From Dermatemys mawii (taxonomy: Eukaryota > Chordata > Testudines > Dermatemydidae): a stretch of DNA of 64,000 bases. This document shows positions 47,322 through 58,720 of this stretch, piece after piece. The first letter of the stretch is position 1. The number at the start of each line of letters is the position of its first letter. Both the position numbers and the translations under genes were made by a program. The DNA lies in the NCBI GenBank assembly GCA_007922305.1, contig ML677335.1:18138246-18202245 (forward strand), read 5' to 3'. The notes beneath the pieces were generated by a model, which ran no database searches, was not told the DNA's origin, and saw only the letters and a program-made list of their open reading frames with translations.

Positions 47322-48187
47322 GCCTACACAGTCAATTAAGCAGAATTTATAAAACTGTACTAGTGCCATCTGGTGACATACAATAATACAGTATGGTTTC
47401 TTGCAGCACTAGAATTCCATTTTTTTCTATTGCTTTCAGCTGTGGAATATTATTTGTCTTCCCTGGCCTAAAGTTGATCTATGTTTTTGTGTATAGTTGT
47501 AGTTGGTTAGTTTATATAATTTCTTTAACATCATCTTTATTGTTACCACTTAATACCTATGAAAGATACAATGTTCACTTTAGCTGAATTAAAAATATAG
47601 ATCAAATTATCAACTTCTTTATCTTATTTGGAGTGCAATAACAGATTGAGGAAGTCTGTGGTGATCTGCAAGCAAAGTGATATTTCAGTGCTTCCTACTT
47701 ACTAAAACCTAGGAAAGCTATAATTCTCTGTTGTTTCTCTCCTAGTGTAAAATTGTATCTTCCTAATGAATAGACTTTGCACAGTGAACTCCTATGCTGT
47801 AATTTATCATTTGGAAAGCAATTGAAAGGAGGATTAACTCTCCTGGGTATGATATATAGTTTTTAGAAGCTTGTTGCGTTCTACATGTGAGTGTGTGTGT
47901 GTGTGTTGGGGGTGGGGGCGGCGAAGGCTGCGTATGTGTGCAGTACGCTCCTGTTTATCCAAATGTCGTGGGGAACATCTGAAAATTTCAGATAACTGGA
48001 TGTTTGGATAAATGTAAGTGCTATTTTGAGCTGCAGTTTCAACTGAAATAGAAATTTGGGGAATAAAGGAGTAATGCTTAATACTTTCTACCTTATTTAA
48101 AAAAAGTTTGAATGTATAGAACCATCAATGTATTAAAATCACAGTAGACGTAATTTCATTCTCAATCTTTTTTAAAAAATCTGACGG

Positions 48188-49110
48188 TCATTTATGAGGC
48201 TCTCTTTTTTTGTACAGCATTCTGACATAGCTGAAGCAAAAGTAGAGTCTGTAAGATTCTGTATTCATCTGGTTTCCTAGCCAGATGATAACTTTCTCCA
48301 GGTAATTGGTGGCCTCACCGTCACTCAGGATTCTCGCATCATCTGGCTCCACTTGAGTTTGTTCATTATTGATTTCACAAACTTTGGTTCGCTCCTGCTC
48401 CAAGATAGATTGCAGAATGTCACTGTCAGACAAGTCACTGTATCCCTTATCATCTCCCTCAGTCTGGACCCAGTTTTCCACCTCTTGAGCATTAAAAGGA
48501 AATTGGCAAAGGAATAGAGGTTGCTGACTGCTGTTTGCTCTTGACCGGCAGTATCAGATTCAGAAGCATTTTTGGGAAGCTGCAGCAGTGTCTACTTAGC
48601 TCAGCATTTTTTTTGGTAATGTTCGGATATCCTTCCGTGACTCGGCCACCATATAGATGGCATCCTTAACAGACATTTACTTGATAATGTAAGTCACTGT
48701 TAGCCTGTAGTAACATCACAGGAGAACATAACCTACCTTTCCTACTCATTGGGAAGTCTGCCAATCCCTGATGTTTTAAGCACATCAACCTTGCCTCCCT
48801 TCCCATGAATATAGTCAGGCTCTCTTTGCTCTTTTGAAACCTGGGTCACAGCACTAGTTAGAAGGAGGCCACTGTCTTTTCAATCCAAACACCACTGCTC
48901 ACGGCTGTAGCAACGGTCCGCAGCTTGTCCCTCACTTTCCAGATATTGCAGATGGTGGAGTTACCAACATCGTGCAGCTGCACCACATCAACAATTTTTT
49001 CTCCTCTTTCTATGGCCCTGAAAATCTTTAGTTTCTGCTTTAGATTCAGCTTAGATATTTTTCTTTTGAATATTGTCCTGCCAAGCTGCTTTTGCTGCTG
49101 CCACCGACGT
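48188..49110 (-). pseudogene. Tigger/CENP-B-like transposase remnant
   Basis: On the minus strand near 49060-48910 a frame reads SKLNLKQKLKIFRAIERGEK then VVQLHDVGNSTICNIW. This is the helix-turn-helix DNA-binding start of Tigger/jerky/CENP-B proteins. The last part, 48481-48188, is an acidic C-terminal segment (EGDDKGYSDLSDSDILQSI and on). The catalytic DDE core between them is largely lost, with stops and a deletion. No intact gene. Confidence 0.7.
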
Positions 49111-49200
49111 ATCAGGTCTCATGGTCTGTATCCACTTCAAATGCTACAGCAGTGCACCTACACTGATGCAGCTCCCACACTGTAGCACTTCCGTGTAGAT

Positions 49201-49367
49201 CAGTGGTTCTCAACCAGCAGCCAATGGGATGATTGCGACCCAATCAGCATACAACTTGGCCCATTTGACATCCTCAGGGCCATACAGGGAGTATATGTAT
49301 TGTGTGGTTACAGCCCACATAATACATAGAGAGCTGCAAATATTGGTAAATAGGTTAAGAACCACAG
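49201..49367. mobile_element. 167-bp hAT miniature element
   Basis: Begins CAGTGGTTCTCAACC. The right end reversed is CTGTGGTTCTTAACC (12 of 15 match). Flanks gtgtagat and gtatacaa agree at five of eight bases, compatible with an eroded 8-bp duplication. Confidence 0.65.
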
Positions 49368-49460
49368 GTATACAATACTTATGGTATTGTACACACAATG
49401 GTAAATAGGTTAATGGTAAATGGTAAATAGGTTAAGAACCACAGGTATACAATACTTATG
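49345..49460. repeat. Tandem duplication of the hAT right end
   Basis: A 39-base unit (ggtaaataggttaagaacca to tacaatacttatg) occurs at 49345-49383 and 49422-49460, period 77, with the linker containing further ggtaaat words. The copies are identical by eye, so the event is recent. Confidence 0.9.
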
Positions 49461-49806
49461 CCGATGGGAGGGCTTCTCCTGAAGATACGAGTAATTCATC
49501 TTCCTGGGAGGCACTAGCTAGTTCAACAGAAGAATTCTTCCATCAATCTAGAGTCTACAGCAGGGATTAGGTCAGTATCCTCTCGGGGTAGTGGTGGAGT
49601 TTTCACACCCTTAAGAAACACAACTATACAGATGTAAATTCTGTATAGTGTAGAATGGGCCTCAGTTACTGCAGGTAACTGCTCGTACAGAGCCACTGAT
49701 TAACTCTAACTCTAATGTACAGGGGTGTGTGTGTGTCAGAAACATATTGTGGATCCAAAAATTAGGCTTTTTGGACAAAGGGAATTCAGATAACTGGAAT
49801 TATGCT

Positions 49807-51435
49807 GTGTGTGTATATATTTGCTTATGTAAAAATAAAGTTTCAGATTGATATTTTTGCACTAAATGTAGGTTTTATATCTTAGTCAAAAATATAAGAT
49901 TTCCTAATATTTGGTTATTTTAATTAGATAAAGCATACAGCAGTTATCAAGGAGCAGTACTTACTGAGGTTTAGAGAAAGAAGGGAGAACAAGTATACTT
50001 CTTTGAAAGTTGCTATTGGCACACATTAACTCTATGTATGTGAGCTATAAATATATTTGTTTTGTACCCTTGTAACCTTGCATGTGAAAACAGGCCATTT
50101 TTTCCTGATGGCAGATCCAATGATATAGATAAAGAATTTATTGCAAAGAGATAATATATCAGAAAATGCTACATTTTGAAAAAGATTATTCTGAAAATTG
50201 CAGCGTCAAACAGTTATTTATCTGACCTTACCACGTTGAATTTGATTCATCATTCCCAGGGGTAACTCAAATATTAACTATTTGAATCCTGTTAGACTAA
50301 TGTATCAATTTCAAGAGGCAGTTGTCAGAATCTCCTGGTTTTCAGACTGTGCACAAACTGAGCATTTAAGAAAAATTGGGATTTACCCCTGCATTCTTTG
50401 ATTTTAGTGTGAATTCAGGGTATTCAATGAGAGTTTTGGGTGTTTCAAGAAGTGAAGGGCAAGATTCCTATGTGTACTTAAAAAAAAAAAAATTGGTTAC
50501 AAACTTGGGTAACAAACTGGTTTCAGGCACAGGTTAGATCCTAAACATATAGAAAGGTTTGGTTACCCAAACAACCACCAATGGGTAAATGAAAACCGGA
50601 AAAGTATTTGGCTAAAGCAATGGAGAAGTCTGGTTTTAGGAGATGGTGAACTCATGCATTATGAAAATTGAAGTCTAGATTTGGTAAATGCAAAGAAAAG
50701 TGATTTTCAGAGATTTTGCTTTAAAATTTAAATCAGTTTGCATGTTTTAAACCCGTGTTCTGTTAATGATGTTTTTTAAATTGTTTCCATAAAATCTCTG
50801 CAGTTCACCTTCTAATGTTTGCATTTCTTTGCAGATATGAAGTAAGTGTGTATTTGGGGAGGGCAATGGCTACAGCTCTCTACAGTTATCTTGTTTGGCA
50901 ATACTCAGCAATGGTTAATGCATCGACTATAACAGTTGTCTGGACAAGACTGTTGCATCAATAAATCAGTGACAACTCTGACATATTTAAGACCAGATTT
51001 CTATTTAAAGCTCAACTATTCTAAGTGACCTAAAATTCATTTGGTTAATCAGATCACTTTGAAATTTGGTGTGCTTCTTGCAGGTATGTTGTTGGAACAT
51101 TCACCAAGAACACACTGTTGACACTGGGGCGAAGAGCTAAGAATAGGCGTGTTTGAAGTATATCAGAAATTCTCCGGCATGGTGGTTGAGGGTGGTGAGG
51201 GGTAAGGGAACACCCACTAACATGAACAAAGCAGTTCACACATCTCCTAGCTATTGTTTCAGGCTGTATTAATCTGCAGCAGATATTCTATTTCAGCTGG
51301 GAACAAAACTGGGCCACTTCATACCTCTCTGAGCCTGCTAAGCTGCTGATGAATGTGGAGAGCCAGTTCTGTCCATTCTCCTTCCAGTGTCATAAAATAT
51401 TATGGAGCACCAGCTCTGCTTTGGCATTAACTCTA
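49807..51435. other. Intergenic, no feature seen
   Basis: AT-rich; a poly(A) run near 50480. No repeat ends or exon recognised. Confidence 0.4.
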
Positions 51436-51700
51436 TGGGCTCATCTATGTTAAAAATGCTACAATGGCTCAGCTGTGCCACCATATTGCTTCATTGTAGA
51501 CACTTCCTATGCTGATGGGAGCTGTTCTTCTGTTGATGTAGTTAATCCACCTCCCCAAAAGGCAGTAGCTAGGTCAACAAAATAATTCTTCCGTTGACTT
51601 AGTGCTATCTACTTGGGTATTTAGGTCATCTTAACTGTACTGCTTAGGGGGGCTGGATTTTTCACTCCCCTAACTGACACAGCTAAACCAGCCTAATTTT
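51436..51700. mobile_element. Miniature element (26598 family)
   Basis: 'gggctcatctatgttaaaaa', 'tgctgatgggagctgttctt', 'agctaggtcaacaaaataat', ccgttgacttagtgctatct and 'ttcactcccctaactgacac'. Compared with the copy at 49134-49670 it is uninterrupted. Confidence 0.55.
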
Positions 51701-53024
51701 CTAGTGCATGAGTTTTGCCGATCTTGATGTTCTGGAAGGGCACAAGCTATTAGCCAGAAAGCTTAACTATGTAGCAATGAAGTGTGTTGCCATTCAATAA
51801 AGTACTAAGGTTGGATTACAAGGTAGGGTTTATAGCACTTTTAGACTCTATTAGTTTATTGTTAATAACAGCTGTTAACATGATAAGATATGTGTTATTT
51901 CAAAATCAGCTTGTGTAGTGCCATGAAAGAATGAGCCCTGGATATTGCTATGTATATTGTACAGAGAGATTCATTCTTAGAACTGAACTTGGCAGCTTTG
52001 GCCCAAGAATAATGCAAAGATTAAAAGACCAATGTTTTGACAAACCATGGGCATACTTGTGTTTGGCCACCATGGCGTGGGCAATATAGAATAATTTATA
52101 AACTGAGCTTTCATAAGATGATGTTTTTGATAGACGTTGTTTAAACTTGCCTCACGATAAAAAATATATTTTACAGCTCCTAATATTATTGATGTATGAG
52201 CTTCTTATCTTGTATTGTTACTGACTCAGGGGTAATAATAATAATTGCAATAAATCTAGAAAGCTCTCATGTTACTATAAGAATAACCTGACTTTCCTTC
52301 AGATCTCTAGAAGTTCATGAACAGAGAAGTGGGATACAAAAGCTGCACATTTTACCAAGGGATTATTTGAGTTTCCAGAATTCTGAAATCTTTAATCAAT
52401 TATATACTGTAAGGTAAGATTCTCAGTTTTGAGGTTTAGTAGTTTCTATTTAGCAAGTACATTGGGTGGTGGTGTTTTTGTTTTGGCACTTTGCTTCTTG
52501 CCACCTTGAAAAATGATTAAAGCCCCTCCCTCAACCCTACACCTTTAATACAATTAGGCTATGAAGCACTGATTCAGTGTAGTTTCCTGGGTTTGTAGTA
52601 TTATGGAATTGGATGCCAAATTTTAAGTCTGAGTTTGTAAATGCAAAAAACAAAAACAGAAAACCCTTTAAAAATTAGGACCCTTTCTGTTTATGCCAAA
52701 ACTTTGTGAATCATAGGGATGAAATATGACTTCTTTATCTTACAAAAGGAGGATGAGACAAACAAAAGTTTTTTATGTAGCAAATTGATTTGATACACAG
52801 ACTTTTTTGATATGTTATATATAATTGACATATTTAAAAACCAAATGGCATCTTTTCCTAAGAGTGTATCTCCTTTCAATCAGTTGTTTCTAATGCATAT
52901 ATATCATCTCTGCAGATTAGAAAAATGGCATAAAATGAGGCTATATATTTCTTTTGTAAAGAACAACCTCAATATTTAGAGTAAAATTTAATAACATTTG
53001 TAATCATGAAACCTATACAAACCA
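51701..53024. other. Intergenic, no feature seen
   Basis: AT-rich, without recognised element. Confidence 0.4.
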
Positions 53025-53205
53025 AGTGTCCCTAGCCTCCGTTTGCTAGAAGCTGGGAACGGGCAACATGGGGTGGATCACTTGATGTTTACCTGTTCTG
53101 TTCATTCCTTCTGAGGCACCTGACAGCGGCTACTTTTGGAAGACAGGATACCGGATACTGGGCTAGCTGCACTTTTAGTCTGACCCATTCTTATGTTCTT
53201 ATACA
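53025..53205 (+). mobile_element. CR1 LINE 3' tail, forward
   Basis: 'gggtggatcacttgatgttt', 'acctgttctgttcattcctt', ggataccggatactgggcta and the end gacccattcttatgttctt match the reverse complement of the 56038 copy. A TATGTTCTTA-type CR1 terminus. Confidence 0.8.
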
Positions 53206-53214
53206 ACAACACAG

Positions 53215-53845
53215 GGACAAATTCAAAATAATCCAGATAAATTGGAGAAATGTTCTGAAGTAAATAGGATGAAATTCAATGAGGACAAATGCAAAGTACT
53301 CCACTTAGGAAGGAACGATCAGTTGCACACATAAAGAATGGGAAACGACTGTCTAGGAAGGAGTACTGTACTAGAAAGGGATTTGGGGATCAGAGTGGAG
53401 CACATGCTAAATATGAGTCAACAGTATGATACTGTTCCGAAAAAAAAAAAAAAAAAGAAGAAGCCTCATTCTTGGATGTATTAGCAGGAGTGTTGTAATT
53501 ATTTTTCTCTACTCTGCACTGATTAGGCCTCAACTAGAGTAGTGTGTCCAGTTCTGGGATCCATGTTTCAGAAATATATGGCTAAATTAGAGAAAGTTCA
53601 GAGTGGAGCAACAAAAATGATTAAAGGTTTAGAAAAAACATGACCTATGAGGAAAGATAGAAAAAGTTTGTTTAGTCTGGAGAATAGAAGACTGAGGGGG
53701 CACCTGGTAACAGTTTTCAAGTACATAAAAGGTTGTTGCAAAGAGGGAGGAAAAATTATTTTTGTTAACCTCTGAGGATAGGACAAGAAGCAATGGGCTT
53801 AAATTTCAGCAAGGACAGTTTAGGTGGACATTAGGAAAACCTTCC
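53215..53845 (+). mobile_element. CR1-like LINE, part 1, interrupted by copy B
   Basis: Carries 'atgaaattcaatgaggacaa', gtactccacttaggaagga, 'tagtgtgtccagttctggga', 'agtggagcaacaaaaatgat' and 'acctggtaacagttttcaag', classic CR1 words in forward order. It breaks at cttcctaact and resumes at 54605 with ataaattgcctacggag. A poly(A) run at 53441 is internal. Confidence 0.88.
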
Positions 53846-54604
53846 TAACTTAATCAGATACAATGCCTGTCTGTATATTTAAAAAAAAACAATTCACAAA
53901 GGCAACCATTAATCGCTAGACTACATTGTCCCTTTTATCAATATGCAAATGTTTCCTTCCAGACTTGAGAACTGAGACATGCTATTTTCCTGAATCTCCG
54001 TCTCTGTTGACTTGGGTGTTAAGCAGCATGATGGCTAACTTCGTCAAAAATTAGCTAGTTTGACAGTTAGGTTCCATCCTAATAAATTCACACATTACCT
54101 GTATCTTCTCTATACATCTCATGAAGGTGAGCCCTTCTGTCTTGATTGTTCTCCTACACTGGCATGCAGATATGGTTGTAGATAAAAAATCTGTATAGAT
54201 ACAAAAACAGCACAGTTTTGTTTTTAAAAAAACAACAACAATTTAGATGTGTAGCAACAAAACCCTCTCTTATGTTCATGGTAAATTTCATTCATACCTC
54301 ACGTTGTTCATCCCTTGCTATCCTTTACCAAACTTAGATTGTAAATTTCTTGGGATATAGAGCTATTTAAATGATCTGGACAGCGCCAAGGACATTATGG
54401 CTGCATAGAAAGAATACATAACAAATCCTGATAGTCATTGCATTCAAGAAAAAGTCACCATGGCAACCAGTATGTATATTTCTGCAGTGTCACAATAAGA
54501 GAGCTTGCATTGGGCCATACACAAACTCTTTGTCTGGGCACCATGACAGCCTAGAAATCCAGCAGGAGTGAAATATGCCAAGAACCAATTTATCTACATT
54601 CCAG
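53846..54604 (-). repeat. Inverted dispersed duplication, copy B, inserted in a CR1
   Basis: Reverse complement of 44642-45399. It splits a CR1 cleanly between cttcctaact and atataaattgcc, so B is the derived copy. A few bases (taact) are shared between the CR1 break and the insert end, a possible microhomology. Differences from A seen by eye include ctggttgccatggtgac versus ttggttgtcatgatgac when read in the same sense. Confidence 0.92.
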
Positions 54605-54775
54605 ATATAAATTGCCTACGGAGTTTATGGAATCTCCATCATTGGAGATTTTTAAGAGCAGGTTAGACAAACACCTGTCAGGAATGATCTAGATAATACT
54701 TAGTCCTGCCCTGAGTACAGGGGACTGGACTAAAAGACCTCTTGAGGTCCCTTCCAGCCCTATGATTTTATGATG
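54605..54775 (+). mobile_element. CR1-like LINE, part 2 with 3' end
   Basis: Continues the CR1 of 53215: 'ttatggaatctccatcattg', 'gacaaacacctgtcaggaat', and the terminus ccttccagccctatgatttt. Confidence 0.88.
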
Positions 54776-55483
54776 ACAACATACTTCTACTAATTTCATG
54801 GTATGGGACATGGAAATGCCTCTGGATACTGGAGTAATGGATGGAGATCCTATATTGAAGAAGAGAGAAAAAACCTCCTTAAAATGTGGAATTTTACTGG
54901 CAATGCAACTCTCTCCCATTTTTCTTCACATTCTCCTCATTGGCTTCTAGACACAATCTACCCTTCACCTGTCTCCCAGTCTCAGCCTACTTGCCTAACC
55001 AGTCTCAGGATCCCTTCTTTCCATCCAGGTCCCAGTCCCAGCCTGCTCTTCTTCACCCAGGCTCCCAGTACTAGCCTCCTTGCCCAACCAGCCCCAGGCT
55101 CAATTTCTCTCAGTGGACTCCTTGCCCCCATATACTCCTTTCCTTCTCCCTGGCCACCTTTTTCTCCTCTCCATTTGAATCAGACAGCTTCCTCCTCCAC
55201 ACTGCTTGGGTGACAGGAGTGGGGTCACTGAGAGCATGGGAAAGAAAGGTTCCCTGCTCTTCTCCTGTGCCAGTCCCTTTTCAGCCCAGAGGAACTGGAA
55301 AAAGACATTATGGGGAAAGTCTAGCTTCATCAAGGTAACCCTGGGCTGGAAAGAACATTCTTGATTGCTCTGTGGGGATAATGCATGGGCTGTCCAGTCA
55401 CAGATAGGAGCTGTGAGGAGCTAGGACATGTTTAGTCACTCTGTCAGGATGGTACAGGTGCAATCTGTCAGTACTAGAAACTG
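54776..55483. other. Intergenic, pyrimidine-rich tract
   Basis: 54880-55200 is C/T-rich, which makes overlapping Ser/Pro-rich frames. No family motif. Confidence 0.4.
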
Positions 55484-55770
55484 AGGGCTTGTCTTCACTA
55501 CACGCGGTAGCAATTGATCTTTTGGAGATCGATTTATCGCGTCTCGTCAGGATGCGATAAATCGATCGCCAGCGCTGCCCCCGTCGACTCCGGAACTCCA
55601 GCTCACCAAAAGGCGTAAACTGGAATTGATGGGGGAGCATGCCGCCAACCGCCGCTGCCGTGAGGACGGCAGGTAAGTCGGCTGTAGAGAGGCCGATTTC
55701 AGCTACGTTATTAACGTAGCTGAAGTTGTGTATCTACAGCCGATCCCCAGCCCTAGTGAAGACCAGCCCT
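55484..55770. mobile_element. Three-hairpin miniature element (copy 2)
   Basis: Ends AGGGCTTGTCTTCACTA and, reversed, AGGGCTGGTCTTCACTA. It keeps the three hairpins of copy 1 at 8348-8632: GATCGATTTATCGC arms, a decayed ACTCCAG/CTGGA pair, and TTCAGCTACGTTA/TAACGTAGCTGAA arms that are 13 bases and perfect. The third hairpin is longer here than in copy 1. Confidence 0.85.
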
Positions 55771-56037
55771 GAGAGAGGTTGGGGCATGCTCAGTAGAGAT
55801 GGAATCTTTGGCAATTTTACTTGCTAAAATCGTAGAAGTCTCTACTGAGCATGTACGATCTGAGATTTTTCAGAGGCTTATAACTTTGGTAAATCTATGC
55901 AGGATTTTCATAGGGATGTATTTTTTGCTGTCCCTGACACAAAGATCATCCCCAGCTAAATGTCAAGACCATGCTCTGGAGCATATGAGTGTTAGAGCTG
56001 TTCAAAGAAAAGATCACCATTTAGCATTGGCAAAACA

Positions 56038-57000
56038 GCATAAGAACATAGAATGGCCATAATGGCTCAGACCAATCTACCCACTAGCTCAGTATCCTGT
56101 CTTCCAACTGTGGCCAATGCCAGATGCTTCAGAGGGAATGAACAGAACAGGGCAATTACTGAGTGATACTTCTCTTGTCATCCAGTCCAAGGTACTTCCA
56201 GACAGAGGTTTAGAGGACATCCAGAGCATGAAGTTATAGCCCTGATTATCTTGGCTAATAGCTGTTGATGGACCTATCCTCCATACACTCTTTTGAACCC
56301 AGTTATACTTTTGGCCTTCTCAACATCTTCTGCAAAGAGTTCCACAGGTTGATTGTGTGTTGTACTTACTTTTGTTTGTTTTACACCTGCTGCCTATTAA
56401 TTTCATTGGGTGACCCTTGGTTCTTGTGTTCTGTGACTGGGTAAATAACATTTCCTGATTCACTTTTTCTACACCAGTCATGATTCCATAGACCTCTAGT
56501 ATATCCCCACCCCTCTTATTGCCTCTTTTCTAAGACGAACAGTCCCAGTTTTTTTAACCTTTTTTCATATGGAAGTTGTTTCATTTATTGTTGCCGTTCT
56601 CTACATTTTTCCAATTCTAATATATTTTTGAGATGGGGGCTGACCATAGCTGTCTACAGTATTCAAAGTCGGGGAACGCATATTTATCTAGTGGCATTAT
56701 GATATTGTCTGCCTTGTTGTCTATCCCTTTCTTAATGGTTCCTAACATTTCATTAGCTTTTTTGACTGCTGCTACAGATTGAGCAGATGCCAGAGAACAA
56801 TCCACAGTGACTTCAAGATCTTTCTTGAGAGGTAACAGCTAATTTAGAGCCATCATATTGCATGGGTAGTTGGGATTATGTTTACCAATGTATATTATTT
56901 CTCACTTATCAACATGGAATTTCCATCTGCCATTTTGTTGCTCAGTCAATAGTTTTGTGAGACCCCTTTGTAATCTTTACAGTCAGCTTTGGATTTAACT
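56038..57000 (-). mobile_element. CR1 LINE 3' part
   Basis: Begins in reverse with the CR1 tail (cagcataagaacatagaatg) and runs nearly 1 kb. The minus-strand frame at 56617-56805 reads QSVAAVKKANEMLGTIKKGI then FPDFEYCRQLWSAP, CR1 reverse-transcriptase C-terminal sequence. Dead copy with stops. Confidence 0.88.
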
Positions 57001-58390
57001 ATATTTTAACTAGTTCCTGATCCATGAGAGAGAGTTACTGATCCCCTTTTATCCTTTGACTGCCTACTTATTCTTTCCCTAGACTTGTTCTTGGAAACAG
57101 CTGACCTGTTTTGGCTTAAACTTTCCAAAACAATTCAACCTTAGGCGTGGAAAAGTTCAGCTACAAATGGTTCAAGATTGGCAGTTATAAGGAACTGAAA
57201 ACAGAGGGAAGGGTTGGGCAACCATCATAATAGGCAGTGTGACCAGTCCTACTACAGTCTGCTTGAAAAATTCACAGCACAATCTTTAGCATTGTGCTTT
57301 GTGTGGTTTGATATATTGACTACAGGCTAGTAAAATAGGCATAAGGATGCATAACAATGTTAAAGGTGCAGGGGGAAAATCAAAAGTTCCCATTAAGGAA
57401 AACATTACTGAGGGCACATGTGCAACCCCAGGAAAAGATATATTTAAGGAGGGGCATGATACATTTTTGAAGTCCATACTCAGAAAAGGCAACAGCCATA
57501 TAGCTGAGGTAACTGTTGGTTAAATCTATCCACTTCTTTCAGCCACTGCCAAGGAAAGAAATCTACCCATTCACCTATCAGTTAGTAAATGAAAATCATC
57601 TCTATTTCATTTTTAATTTATAAAAGATCATGGTGTGGCTGAAAGACTTGGTGAAGCAAATCTTTATACAGAATGTGAACTAAAGGTATATAGTATTTTC
57701 ACCTTAAGGAAAATTTATCTTTAATATTGATAATATCAGCAGATAAACTTTAAAAAATCATATAAATTATGTTGTAACAACTAAAGTAGCAAAATATTTT
57801 CCATTATAACCCCTTGTTTTTGAAACATTTTGTGCAGTCGATCTCTTCACATTGTTTTGGAGAGCTATGCAAAATGTATTTAGGGCTTTGTAATGTCATC
57901 ACAATCACTACATTTTCCAAATGGAAAAAAATGTTGCTGAACAATAACACTTGAATTTTATCCTGTGTCCAGTTCCTACTGAGTAGTTTGTGTTTTCTAA
58001 GTTTTTAAAAAAGTCATTTGTACAATGAATTCTGTATGTTTTCAGAGGTGCTTTGACATATGTGCTGTAGGAAATGCTGTCAGAGTATAAGCTGCTATAT
58101 TAACCTCAGATCCTCTGTGAATGGAGGATGTTTCATCCACTGAAGGGCTTCCAATCCATTAGGGCTTATTTAAAAGTCAAGCACATAGGGTGTGGTAAAA
58201 GAGATCCTCCTGCATCTGCTGTTCTCCCTATCCAAATGGGCTCTAGAGAGGGAGCGAGGAGGTCCTTAAAGGGAAGGAGTTTGGTATGATCTGAAGTTAG
58301 TCTAAACTTGCTTTGGACACACTGAACTGGAATCAATGTGCTGACTTCTATTTGAATTTCTTACAACTTCTTCTTTTGTTGTTGTTGTAG
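57001..58390. other. Sequence upstream of the first ASAH2 coding exon
   Basis: Probably intergenic or 5'-UTR intron. No TATA box, CpG island or repeat end that I can defend as a promoter. Confidence 0.4.
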
Positions 58391-58404
58391 TTTTTGTTCC
58401 TGCC
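58391..58404 (+). other. ASAH2: ASAH2 5' UTR part of the first coding exon
   Basis: The run ttgttgttgttgtag just upstream looks like a splice acceptor, so this exon probably begins here with 14 untranslated bases. The start context TGCCATGG is close to the ideal Kozak form. If the acceptor is real, a noncoding exon and the promoter lie further upstream; I could not identify them. Confidence 0.45.
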
Positions 58405-58558
58405 ATGGGTGAAAAGTGCAAATCCCGTTTCTCATGCCTGGAAGTGGTACTCATTGTCCTCTTCACACTGATGACAATAATTGCTTTGACTCTTCTAGTT
58501 CTTCTCTTTGCCCCTAAAAAAAGCAGGACTACAGACAATAAAGGCAAATTACTTAAAG
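58405..58558 (+). CDS. ASAH2: ASAH2 first coding exon (cytosolic tail, signal anchor)
   Basis: This exon encodes the N-terminus of neutral ceramidase, a type II membrane or secreted enzyme that hydrolyses ceramide to sphingosine and fatty acid at the cell surface and gut lumen. There are 51 codons plus one base. A short basic tail (MGEKCKSRFSC) is followed by a hydrophobic signal anchor at about residues 12-36 (LEVVLIVLFTLMTIIALTLL and on) and a polar stretch rich in K, S and T. The AAAG|GTATTT donor leaves phase 1, and the G joins CT of the exon at 59632 to make Ala. Identity rests on the exact phase fit and the unmistakable ceramidase exons downstream; the N-terminus itself is poorly conserved between species. 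There is no long Ser/Thr mucin box here, unlike in human ASAH2. Confidence 0.85.
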
Positions 58559-58720
58559 GTATTTTGACTCCATTTTCAGATACCATGCAACTGTTTTGAT
58601 CTAGAGGGTTTATTGGGCCTTCGTGAAGCTTCATGAACAAAGGCTGAAAATGAACTTTATTACAAACTAACTGGAAGTGTGAGAATTTATTATACTTATT
58701 TCTGTTACGTTGACGTTGAG

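Larger units (their letters stand above)
49134..49670. mobile_element. Miniature element (26598 family), split by a hAT
   Basis: The left part, 49134-49200 (tgctacagcagtgcacctac...ccgtgtagat), and right part, 49450-49670 (atgccgatgggagggcttct...gtatagtgtagaatgggcct), together match the copy at 51436-51700 once the 49201-49450 insert is removed. Itself inserted in the Tigger-like element. Confidence 0.6.
47941..49806 (-). mobile_element. Tigger-like (pogo/Tc1-mariner) DNA transposon with nested insertions
   Basis: The left end contains ctcctgtttatccaaatgtc and 'cagataactggatgtttgga'. The right end contains 'ttggacaaagggaattcaga' and taactggaattatg, in inverted relation (TTATC..AA.. / CAGATAACTGGA). 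Between them the minus strand carries transposase remnants. A miniature element (49134-49670) with a further hAT inside it (49201-49367) interrupts the right part. Ends are approximate; the TA target duplication was not verified. Confidence 0.65.

Noticed and set aside
44642..54604. Copy A and copy B as a Helitron or a terminal-inverted-repeat transposon
   Set aside because: I looked for TC...CTRR ends with an A/T insertion site and for inverted termini. The candidate ends are not shared by both copies, so a plain inverted duplication is the simpler reading.
54803..55213. 136-codon Ser/Pro-rich frame
   Set aside because: Due to a C/T-rich stretch; an overlapping 62-codon frame in another phase is equally open. 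No domain seen.
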